23,700 nt of DNA from Pseudomonadota bacterium. GTDB taxonomy: Bacteria; Chloroflexota; UBA6077; JAJPHF01. The DNA is taken from contig JAJPHF010000165.1 of the NCBI GenBank assembly GCA_021325365.1, positions 1 to 23,700 of the forward strand. Reading direction: 5' to 3'. Made by a program: the position numbers and the translations under genes. Under the pieces are notes generated by a model. It did not search any database and was not told the DNA's origin. It was given only the letters and a program-made list of their open reading frames with translations. Below are positions 14,864 to 22,400 of this stretch, piece by piece (position 1 is the stretch's first letter; every line of letters starts with the position of its first letter).

Positions 14864-15490
14864 ATGAGCGTTGCCGTACGCAAGCGGAAGCGGAACAGCG
14901 CGGCCGAGCCCTCTCCCTGGCCGCTGGTGATTCGCACGCGGCCGGCGCTCGACGTGTCGGAGGAGCAATTTTACGAGTTCTGCCAGCTCAACGGCGACTT
15001 GCGGATCGAGCGCAGTGCCGTAGGAGAGTGGCTCATCATGCCGCCGACGGGTGGAGACACCGGCCACCGCAACGCCGAGATCACATATCAGCTAGTCGCC
15101 TGGGCTAAGCAGGACGGGACCGGCGTGGCGTACGATTCCTCGACCGGCTTTCGGCTGCCCAATGGGGCGATGCGCTCGCCCGACGGCGCGTGGCTACGCA
15201 AAGACCGGCTGGCAGCGATTTCCCCCGAGGACCGGCAGCGGTTCATGCCGATCTGCCCCGACTTCGTGCTGGAGCTGTGGTCGCCGTCCGATCGGCTGGC
15301 CGACGTGCAGGCCAAGATGGACGAGTACCTGGCGAACGGCGGGCGCCTCGGCTGGCTGCTCTATCCACCCGAGCGCTGCGTCTACGTCTACCGACCGGAG
15401 GCGCCGGTCGAGCGGCTGGACCAGCCCGAGACGGTGTCAGGAGAGCCAGTGCTGTCCGGGTTCGCGCTCGACCTGCGCGAGATCTGGTGA
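14864..15490 (+). CDS. Uma2-family endonuclease-like protein (DUF820)
   Basis: This 208-residue protein belongs to the Uma2/DUF820 group of the PD-(D/E)XK nuclease superfamily. The diagnostic block is present: SPDGAWLRKDRL (Asp107), then PDFVLELWSPSDRLADVQAK (Glu137, Lys151), then MDEYLANGGRLGWLLYP, giving the Asp...Glu-x13-Lys catalytic layout. The N-terminal part has the usual substrate-side motif (GGDTGHRNAEITYQLVAWAK). Uma2 proteins are abundant in Chloroflexota and Cyanobacteria as stand-alone genes; their biological role is not established. ATG 14864 has AGGAG at 14853-14857, 6 bases upstream. It is a single gene with no partner nearby. Confidence 0.92.
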   Translation: MSVAVRKRKRNSAAEPSPWPLVIRTRPALDVSEEQFYEFCQLNGDLRIERSAVGEWLIMPPTGGDTGHRNAEITYQLVAWAKQDGTGVAYDSSTGFRLPNGAMRSPDGAWLRKDRLAAISPEDRQRFMPICPDFVLELWSPSDRLADVQAKMDEYLANGGRLGWLLYPPERCVYVYRPEAPVERLDQPETVSGEPVLSGFALDLREIW

Positions 15491-15514
15491 GCGCGCTAAC
15501 ACACGCGCACGCGT

Positions 15515-15567
15515 GACTTGCCGCGCTGCCGCGCGCAGGGCTTCTACCGCGGCGCGAGCGACGTAGA
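15515..15567 (+). pseudogene. Short decayed copy of the EtfD CCG region
   Basis: From 15519, 39 of 45 bases match 14382-14426 inside the oxidoreductase gene. In the same frame the fragment reads LPRCRAQGFYRGASD, against MPRCREKGFCCGAGG in the intact gene. Both CCG cysteines are lost. It lies just after the Uma2 gene and has no supporting gene around it; it is best read as debris of a partial duplication. Apart from this, 15491-15858 holds no recognised gene. Confidence 0.5.
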
Positions 15568-15858
15568 ACTAGCTCTCCTCGACTGTGATGCCCTTGTGAA
15601 GGCCCGGCCGCAACACGGTACCCCCCTGCCCGTTTGTTAACACAAAGGCCCTGCTCTAGCCGAGCCTCTGCCAACCTGTCGCCGGCTCGTGGCCCTCCGG
15701 ACGACGGTTGCGCGATGGGCGTGCGCGCGGCTGGCAGCGGCGCTCGACGGCCACGGGCCTACCGAGCGGCTCGTCGCGCGACGGGCTGTCGCGCTCCGGT
15801 CTTTGGAACGCTCTCCGAGCGGAGGGGCACCGAGCGCCAGCGGGAGAGGGACAGGCTC

Positions 15859-17373
15859 ATGCACTCACGGAGAAGGCGGCGCCGGCAGTGGGGCTTGCTC
15901 CTCCTCGCGCTATTGCTGGGGGAGAGCGTGCTACTTATCGTCCCGGTCTCGGTGATGGCGCAATCGCCCACCGCCATCAGCTTTGTCAAGACCGGCTCGC
16001 CGAACCCGGTGCCAGCGGGGGCCAACGTAACCTTCGTGATCACCATGTCCCTGTCGGGCCAGAGCGTCGCGGGCGTGGACTTTTCGGATCCCGTTCCAAC
16101 ATCTACGGTCTTCGCATCCCTTGCGCCCGATCCTCACTTCACCTGCGCTAATGATCCGCAATCGAACGCCGTGGCGTGTCAGTCGAACACCTCCGCGAGC
16201 AATCCGCTGCCCCCAGGCACCTACACGTTCACCCTGGTACTCCAGGTTGACGCCGCCACGCCCCCAGGCACGCAGATCACGAACGACATTGGCGACGTAG
16301 TGATTTTCACGACTTCCCTGGTGCCCGTGACTCGGGTCCCCGGCATCGTCCTCGTCGGCGCGGCGGTGCCGACCAGCACCGCCACCGCGACCCCAAGCCC
16401 AAGCACTACGGCCACAGCTACCCCAACGGGCACCAGCACCGCCACCGCGACTCCAACGGGCACCAGCACCGCCACCACGACCCCGAGCCTCAGCCATACG
16501 GCCACAGCGACTCCAACGGGCACCAGCACGGCCACCACGCTCCCGCTTGCAACCGGTACGCCCACGACGCCCCCCCGGGCGACGAGCACGGCGACAGTCC
16601 CAGGCACCGCGACCAGCACGCCCAGCGCGACTCCCACCCCGACCAGCTCACCGACGGCCTCCCGCACCGCGACGGGCACCCCCACCAGCACGCTCACGCT
16701 CACGGCACCGCCTAGCCCGACGGCTGCGCCCTCGGCGACAGCGGTGGTCGCGCCGGTCGTGGTCGCCGCCGCCGCTCCGCCCTCCCTGAGCGGCCTGCCC
16801 GGCGTCCCCGCATGCACCGGCCCGGGCGAGACGGCGACGGTAACCGGTGCCGCGAGCGGCGAGATCACCTGTGCCGGTTCGGCCGCGGCCAGAATCCTGG
16901 CCCTCGGTCCACCCGATCTGGCGCCCGCTAGCATCCCGCGGCTGTTCATCCCCACCACCGTGGGCGTCGAGAGCTTCCTGTGCGGCCCGGTCGCCGTGCG
17001 GCCCCCCTTTAGCGTGACGTGCAATGGGGCGACGGCGGGCAACCCGCTAGAAGCGGGCACCGTGACCGTGCGTGTCGCGCTGGCAAGTGGCGGCACGCGG
17101 GATCTCACAGGGGTGGTGACCGGCGCTGGGCAACGTACCCTCGCCACGATGGCCGGGGGCAACATGTCCGCTCCGCCCCTCCTGCCGCCACTACCACTCG
17201 TCGCGCCGCCCGCCCCGCTGGCTCCGCCGCCGGCCCGCGCGCCCGCGCTGGACCAGGGCGCCAGGCCGCCGGGGGGCGAGGTGCCGGTGATTCCTGAGGC
17301 CGCGTCCGCCCCGCTACTCCTTGCGGGACTGCTCGGCGTGACCTGGCTCGCGGCCCGGCCGCGACGCCGCTAG
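15859..17373 (+). CDS. Secreted Thr/Pro-rich protein with DUF11-like domain and C-terminal sorting-type tail
   Basis: This 504-residue protein has an N-terminal signal peptide: a basic start (MHSRRRRRRQWG), a hydrophobic core, and likely cleavage after VMA at residue 34. Residues 37-165 (ISFVKTGSPNPVPAGANVTF, VDFSDPVPTSTVF, NPLPPGTYTFTLVLQV) resemble DUF11-type extracellular beta domains. Residues 175-298 are a Thr/Pro/Ala linker built from 10-residue repeats, probably an extended stalk. A second Cys-containing domain covers about 310-430, followed by a Pro-rich stretch. The C-terminus, VPVIPEAASA, a hydrophobic helix and RPRRR, looks like a PEP-CTERM-type sorting signal. The start is ATG 15859 after GGGAGAGGG at 15842-15850; the frame is open further upstream but without a signal-like start. 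Likely a cell-surface or exported protein; function unknown. Confidence 0.75.
   Translation: MHSRRRRRRQWGLLLLALLLGESVLLIVPVSVMAQSPTAISFVKTGSPNPVPAGANVTFVITMSLSGQSVAGVDFSDPVPTSTVFASLAPDPHFTCANDPQSNAVACQSNTSASNPLPPGTYTFTLVLQVDAATPPGTQITNDIGDVVIFTTSLVPVTRVPGIVLVGAAVPTSTATATPSPSTTATATPTGTSTATATPTGTSTATTTPSLSHTATATPTGTSTATTLPLATGTPTTPPRATSTATVPGTATSTPSATPTPTSSPTASRTATGTPTSTLTLTAPPSPTAAPSATAVVAPVVVAAAAPPSLSGLPGVPACTGPGETATVTGAASGEITCAGSAAARILALGPPDLAPASIPRLFIPTTVGVESFLCGPVAVRPPFSVTCNGATAGNPLEAGTVTVRVALASGGTRDLTGVVTGAGQRTLATMAGGNMSAPPLLPPLPLVAPPAPLAPPPARAPALDQGARPPGGEVPVIPEAASAPLLLAGLLGVTWLAARPRRR
16381..16560 (+). repeat. Six 30-bp tandem repeats coding a 10-residue Thr/Pro/Ala motif
   Basis: Units begin at 16381, 16411, 16441, 16471, 16501 and 16531, each starting GCCAC. 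They encode ATATPSPSTT, ATATPTGTST (three times, two of them adjacent), ATTTPSLSHT and ATTLPLATGT. The 10-residue period continues more loosely to about 16680. Confidence 0.85.
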
Positions 17374-17379
17374 GAGCGC

Positions 17380-17396
17380 CGGAGCCGCTGGCTCCG
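17380..17396 (+). terminator. Small hairpin after the secreted protein gene
   Basis: CGGAGCC (17380-17386) pairs with GGCTCCG (17390-17396) around a 3-nt loop, 7 bases after the stop codon. It is short and lacks a T-run, so the call rests mainly on its position. Confidence 0.35.
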
Positions 17397-17450
17397 CGGC
17401 CGGTCGGCCACCGAGTCCCGTACCCGCCCGGCGTATCTTCCGTGAGCAGG

Positions 17451-17482
17451 TTGCGCCGGAGGACGGTGCGGGTGCATATATT
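17451..17482 (+). promoter_or_regulatory. Possible promoter of the gene at 17543
   Basis: TATATT at 17477-17482 matches -10 at five of six positions in an otherwise very GC-rich stretch. The nearest -35-like TTGCGC (17451-17456) is 20 bases away, longer than ideal. Confidence 0.35.
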
Positions 17483-17542
17483 GGCCCCGCGGAGCGGTGC
17501 AGCGGCCGCCTCCGCGACGCGCACAGTGCGAGGAGAGGGACC

Positions 17543-17863
17543 ATGACCGCAAGCCGACCCCGCGCCCCGATGGACGTCGTCTCGGATAGCTCGAAGGCGA
17601 CGGCGGACGCCTTCCAGGCGCTGCGCAAGGCCGTGAACGAGGCGGGGCCGCTGCCTCAGTCCACGCGCGAGCTGATCGTATCGTCGAACTTCGCCACGAT
17701 GGGCGTGCAGGGCGCGTTCATGACGCACGCCAAGCGCGCGCTGGAGGGCGGCGCGACGATCGACGAGCTGCGCCACGCCGTGCTGGTCACGTTGGGCGCG
17801 AACGCGCCGTTCCCGCGGGTCGCTGCGGCGCTCGGCTGGGTGGACGAGCTGGCCGGCAAGTAG
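17543..17863 (+). CDS. Carboxymuconolactone decarboxylase-like protein lacking CxxC
   Basis: This 106-residue protein has the all-helical AhpD/CMD fold pattern: REL at about 43, GAFMTHAKRALEGGATIDEL (about 57-76), then a helix ending LVTLGANAPFPRVAAALGWV. The His and HxKxAL...GAT.DE(L/I) motif match the family. Where redox-active members have CxxC, this one reads ATMGVQGAF, so it has neither cysteine and is unlikely to be a thiol peroxidase. It may be closer to true decarboxylases or to a structural or regulatory relative; the substrate is unknown. ATG 17543 has an AGGAGAGGG tract at 17530-17538. A hairpin terminator follows. Confidence 0.8.
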   Translation: MTASRPRAPMDVVSDSSKATADAFQALRKAVNEAGPLPQSTRELIVSSNFATMGVQGAFMTHAKRALEGGATIDELRHAVLVTLGANAPFPRVAAALGWVDELAGK

Positions 17864-17885
17864 CCCCGGTGCCCCCCCCCCGCGG

Positions 17886-17923
17886 CGGCCCCACGGCGCG
17901 AGCAGCCCTCGCCCGTGGGGCCG
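17886..17923 (+). terminator. Terminator after the CMD-like gene
   Basis: CGGCCCCACGG (17886-17896) pairs with CCGTGGGGCCG (17913-17923), an 11-bp stem followed by the T-rich TCGTTCGTTT. It begins 23 bases after the stop codon. Confidence 0.65.
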
Positions 17924-17998
17924 TCGTTCGTTTCGGAGCGGCGCATGGACGCGATGAACGCGGCGCGACCCGCGCAATGGCTCCCGAGGAGGCGACCC

Positions 17999-19123
17999 AT
18001 GGCTGAGGTGAAGCGGCGAGGCTCCGTGGCGCCCGCTCTGGGGCTCGGGTGTGCGCTGGCGCTCGCGCTCGCCGCGTGCAGCGCGCCGGCGGCCGCGCCC
18101 GCCAGCCCCTCGGCCGGCGTGGCCCCAGCGAACGGGCCGGGCGGGAATGCACCCGCGCCGGCCGCGTCCAGCGCGCCGAGCACGGCGCCGACCGCGGCCG
18201 CTCCCGCGCCCGCGCCCGCCACGATCACCGCCGGCATCGTCGGGCGCAACGCCTATTTCTGGCCCGTCTGGGTGGCCGAGGCGCAGGGGCTGTTCACCCA
18301 GCAGGGCATTCAGGATGAGGACGTGCTGACGCGCTCGCCAGCGAGCGGCCACCAGATGCTCGCCAACGGCGGCGCCGACGTGGCGCTCTCCACGCCCGAG
18401 ACGGCGATCCTGGCGGCCGTGAAGGGCGCCCCGCTGGTGCTCGTGGCCGGCGGCCAGGAGGACCCCGTTTACAGCCTCATCTCGGGGCCAAGCTACACCA
18501 CGGTCGAGAGCCTGCGCAACCAGCCGCTGGCGATTGCGGGGCTGCGCGACGGCGTGACGCTCATCATGCAGCGCATGCTGATGAACCACGGGCTACGGGA
18601 GAGCGAGCTGAACTGGATCGTCGTCGGCGGCACCAGCGAGCGCTACGTGGCGGTGAAGAGCGGCGCCGCGGCGGCCGGGCTGGTGGGCCAGCCGCTCGAC
18701 TTCCAGGGCGAGGCCGAGGGGCTGCACCGCCTGCTCAGCTCGTCCGAGGTTACCCAGGAGTGGCAGTTCATCAACGTCGCCACGAACCGCAACTGGGCGC
18801 GCGACCATACGGACCCGCTCGTGCGCTGGCTGCGCGCCTACGTCAACGGCGCGCGCTATCTGAACGACCCAGCGAACAAGGAGGCCTCGATCCGCATCCT
18901 GGCCGAGGCGACGAACACCGAGGACGTGTACGCCCGTAAGACGTACGAGCTGTACTTCGAGGAGCTAGCGGGCAAGGTGGTGTCGCGCGAGGCGGGCATC
19001 AACCTGGTCGGGCTGCGGAACGTGATCCAACTCATGGACGAGACGGGCGCCTTCGAGGGCGACCCCGCGCCGGCCCCCGAGACAGTGGTGGATCTCAGCT
19101 ACTGGGAGCAGGCGCGACAGTAG
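17999..19123 (+). CDS. ABC-type substrate-binding lipoprotein (SsuA/THI5/NMT1-like)
   Basis: This 374-residue exported lipoprotein has a positively charged start (MAEVKRRG), a hydrophobic stretch, and a lipobox L-A-A-C with the lipidated Cys at residue 27. An Ala/Pro-rich linker (about 28-75) leads to a periplasmic-binding-protein fold. Typical of the NMT1/SsuA family are the start of the fold (ITAGIVGRNAYFWPVWVAEA, QGLFTQQGI), a GGADVALSTPETAILAAVKG segment, and PLVLVAGGQEDP. Such proteins deliver nitrate, sulfonates, pyrimidines or similar small molecules to an ABC importer; the ligand cannot be read here. No permease or ATPase gene follows, which is unusual. ATG 17999 follows GAGGAGG (17986-17992); an upstream open start at 17915 would put about 28 extra residues before the signal peptide and is rejected. 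Confidence 0.85.
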   Translation: MAEVKRRGSVAPALGLGCALALALAACSAPAAAPASPSAGVAPANGPGGNAPAPAASSAPSTAPTAAAPAPAPATITAGIVGRNAYFWPVWVAEAQGLFTQQGIQDEDVLTRSPASGHQMLANGGADVALSTPETAILAAVKGAPLVLVAGGQEDPVYSLISGPSYTTVESLRNQPLAIAGLRDGVTLIMQRMLMNHGLRESELNWIVVGGTSERYVAVKSGAAAAGLVGQPLDFQGEAEGLHRLLSSSEVTQEWQFINVATNRNWARDHTDPLVRWLRAYVNGARYLNDPANKEASIRILAEATNTEDVYARKTYELYFEELAGKVVSREAGINLVGLRNVIQLMDETGAFEGDPAPAPETVVDLSYWEQARQ

Positions 19124-19218
19124 GAGGATCATCGAGCGCGCGCGGCGTGGAAGCCTGGCCCCGAATATGCTACAACCATTGAAGGATCGAGAGGCAGCGG
19201 CGCCTCGGCGCGTGGCGG

Positions 19219-19247
19219 TGGCACGAGGCGTGCCGCCATGCTATGAT
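19219..19247 (+). promoter_or_regulatory. Possible gltB promoter with an inverted repeat in the spacer
   Basis: TATGAT (19242-19247) matches -10 at five of six positions. The -35 is poor (TGGCAC, 19219-19224). GGCACG (19220-19225) and CGTGCC (19229-19234) form a perfect inverted repeat between the two boxes, a usual place for a repressor operator. Confidence 0.4.
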
Positions 19248-19257
19248 TTGGCAGCTT

Positions 19258-19324
19258 GGCCTTCACGCAAGCCCACCGAGGCGTCTCGACGATGAAGTCG
19301 GCCACAACGGCCGGCTTTGCTTTT
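19258..19324 (+). promoter_or_regulatory. Candidate transcription attenuator in the gltB leader
   Basis: A stem formed by 19295-19303 and 19309-19317 (nine pairs, one G-T, loop ACAAC) is followed by TTTGCTTTT, the look of an intrinsic terminator. It lies about 80 bases before the gltB start and after the likely promoter. Upstream, GGCCTTCA (19258-19265) can pair with TGAAG...GCC (19293-19303), which would use up the terminator's left arm. Two exclusive folds are the hallmark of attenuation. No known riboswitch class is recognised. The rest of 19124-19405 holds no gene. Confidence 0.5.
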
Positions 19325-19405
19325 GTAGAGCGGTTTCCACCGGGCGGCACCCGCGCCAGGGGCAGGGGGGCTCGCGCCTGACTACCACACCACCCAGGGG
19401 GCTCG

Positions 19406-22400
19406 ATGACGCGACGCGCCATACCCCAGGCTGCCGCGGCGCCACTTGCCGCGCCCTATCCCCCCCTGTACGACCCGCGCCACGAGCACGACGCCTGCGG
19501 CGTCGGCTTTGTCGCTAGCATCGCGGGGCGGCCCAGCCATACTGTGCTCCAGCACGCCCTCACCTCGGTCGTCAACCTCGGCCACCGCGGGGCGATCGAC
19601 GCCGACGGCCGGTCGGGCGACGGCGCGGGGGTGCTCACGCAGATCCCCCGCGCGCTGTTCGAGCGCGAGCTGGCGCGTCTCGGCCGCCCGCAGGTCGAGC
19701 CCACGCAGCTCGCCGTGGGCATGGTCTTCCTGCCGCGCGACGACGCGGGCCAGGCACGCGGCCGGCGGCTCGTCGAGGAGGCCACCGCCCGCCAGGGACT
19801 CGAGTTCATCGGCTGGCGGCCGGTGCCGGTCGATCCGAGCGTGCTCGGCGACAAGGCCATCGCCACGCAGCCCCGGATCGAGCAGGCGCTGATCACGCAG
19901 GCCGGCGCGTACTCGCCCGGCGACTACGAGCGCGTGCTGTACCTCGTGCGCAAGGACGTGGAGGCGCGCGCTGCCGTCGAGGGGCTGACGAGCCTGTACG
20001 TCCCATCGCTGTCGCACCGCACGGTGGTCTACAAGGGCCTGTTCGTGGCGCCGCAGCTCGCGGGCTTCTACCCGGACCTACGCGACCCCGCGTTCACCAC
20101 CGCCCTCGCCGTCTTCCACCAGCGCTACAGCACGAATACGCTGCCCAACTGGCTGCTCGCCCAGCCGTTCCGCATGCTCGCCCACAACGGCGAGATCAAC
20201 ACGCTCCAGGGCAATCGCAACTGGATGCGCGCCCGCGAGGCAAACCTGGCCTCGCCGCTGTGGAATGGCACGCGCGAGCTGCTGAAGCCGGTCATCTGGG
20301 AGGACGGCAGCGACTCGGCCAGCCTGGACAACGTGCTGGAGCTGATCGAGCGCAGCGGCCGCGACGTGCTGCACGCGATGATGATGCTCGTGCCCGAGGC
20401 CTGGGAGAACATGCCCGACATGGACCCGGCGCTGCGGGCGTTCTACGAGTACCACGCCTGCCTGATGGAGCCGTGGGACGGCCCAGCGGCGCTCGCCTTC
20501 TCCGACGGCGTGACCGTGGCGGCCACGCTCGACCGCAACGGCCTGCGCCCGGCGCGCTACGTCATCACCGCCGACGACCTGTGCATCATGGCCTCCGAGG
20601 TGGGGGTCGTGGACCTGCCGCCCGAGGCCATCGTGGAGAAGGGGCGGCTGGGCCCCGGCCAGATGATCGCCGTGGACACCGAGCGGGGCGTGCTCCTGCG
20701 CAACGACGAGATCAAGCGGCGCGTGGCGGAGCAGCAGCCGTACGGCGAGTGGGTGCGCGACCAGCTCTACCGCCTGGAGACGCCCCCGCCGCCGCACAGC
20801 GAGCTGTATGCCAACGGCTTTCACCGTAACGGCGCGAACGGGACGGCCGGCGGCAACGGCCACGGCGAGCCGCCCGTGGACCCGGCCACCAATCTGCGAC
20901 AGCAGCAGCGCGCCTTCGGCTACACGTCGGAGGACGTGAACGTGATCATCCACCCAATGGGGATGGAGGGCCACGACGCCGTCTTCTCGATGGGCGACGA
21001 CACGCCGCTGCCGGTGCTGTCCAGCCAGCCGCGCAGCTTCTACAACTACTTCCGCCAGCGCTTCGCCCAGGTGACGAACCCGCCCATCGACCCGCTGCGC
21101 GAGCAGCTCGTCATGTCGCTCTCGACGTACGTCGGCGAGCGGCCAAGCGTGCTGGAGGAGAGCGCGGCCCACGCGCGGCTCATCCACGTGCCCACGCCGC
21201 TCCTGCTCGCGCACGACCTGGAGCGCCTGCGCGACCAGGGCCACCACGACGCGGCGTTCCGCAGCGCCACGCTCCACGCGCTCTTCCCGGCCGCCGAGGG
21301 GCCGGAAGGGCTGGCGCGGGCGCTCGACGCGCTGTGCGCCGACGCGGTACACGCCGTGGACGACGGCGCACGCGTCCTGATCCTCAGCGACCGCGGCGTC
21401 GATCCTGAGCACGCGCCGATCCCGATGGTGCTCGCCGTGGGTGCGGTCCACCACCACCTCATCCGCGAGGGGAAGCGGCTGCAAGCGGACCTCATCGCCG
21501 AGACCGGCGAGGCCTGGGACATTCACCACTTCGCCGTGCTCGTCGGCTACGGCGCGAGCGCCGTGCATCCCTACGTGGCGCTCGCCACGGCCAGCACGCT
21601 CCAGCCGGCGCGCAACCAGGAGGAGCTGCCGGTCGAGGAAAAGCTGCTGAAGTACCGCGGCGCGGTCGAGGCGGGCCTGCTGAAGATCTGCTCGAAGATG
21701 GGCATCTCGACGCTCAGCAGCTACCGCGGCGGCCAGATCTTCGAGATCGTCGGCCTCGACCAGGACCTGGTGGACCGCGCGTTCTGCGGCACGCCCTGCC
21801 GCATCGGCGGCATCGGCCTGCGCGAGATCGGCGCGGAGGTGCTGCGCCGCCACGCGGACGCCTTCACCGTCACGGCACCGCGCCTGCGCCACTATGGCTT
21901 CATCGGCTTCCGCGGCGACGGCGAGTTGCACGGCTACGCGCCGAGCGCCGTCAAGGCGATCCACAAGGCGGTACAGAGCGGCAGCTACGCCGACTACCAG
22001 GCGTACCGCGAGCTGGCGCGCAGCCGGCCGCCGATGGCGCTGCGCGACCTGCTGGACTTCCGCCCGGCCGGGCCGCCGCTGCCGCTCGACCAGGTCGAGC
22101 CGGTCGAGGCGATCCTGCGGCGCTTCGTGAGCACGGCCATGTCGCTCGGCGCCCTGAGCCCGGAGGCGGTGCAGACGCTAGCGATCGCGCTCAACCGCCT
22201 GGGCGGGCGCAGCAACTCCGGCGAGGGGGGCGAGGACCCCGACTGGTACGGCGACCAGAGCTGGGGGGTGAAGGCGCACAACAAGATCAAGCAAGTGGCG
22301 TCGGGCCGCTTCGGCGTGACGGCGCTCTACCTCGCGAACGCCGAGCAGCTCGAGATCAAGATGGCGCAGGGCTCGAAGCCCGGCGAGGGCGGCCAGCTGC

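Noticed and set aside
16381..16560. CRISPR array
   Set aside because: The 30-bp units are contiguous, have no spacers and encode an in-frame Thr/Pro/Ala stalk.
19219..19234. Sigma-54-like promoter (TGGCACG-N4-GTGCC) before gltB
   Set aside because: The -12 element is imperfect, the match is explained by the inverted repeat GGCACG/CGTGCC, and no enhancer-binding protein gene is seen. A sigma-70-type -10 follows.
20078..21964. A 628-residue minus-strand open frame inside gltB (and another at 22178-23626)
   Set aside because: Antisense to clear glutamate synthase coding sequence; no ribosome binding site or family features.
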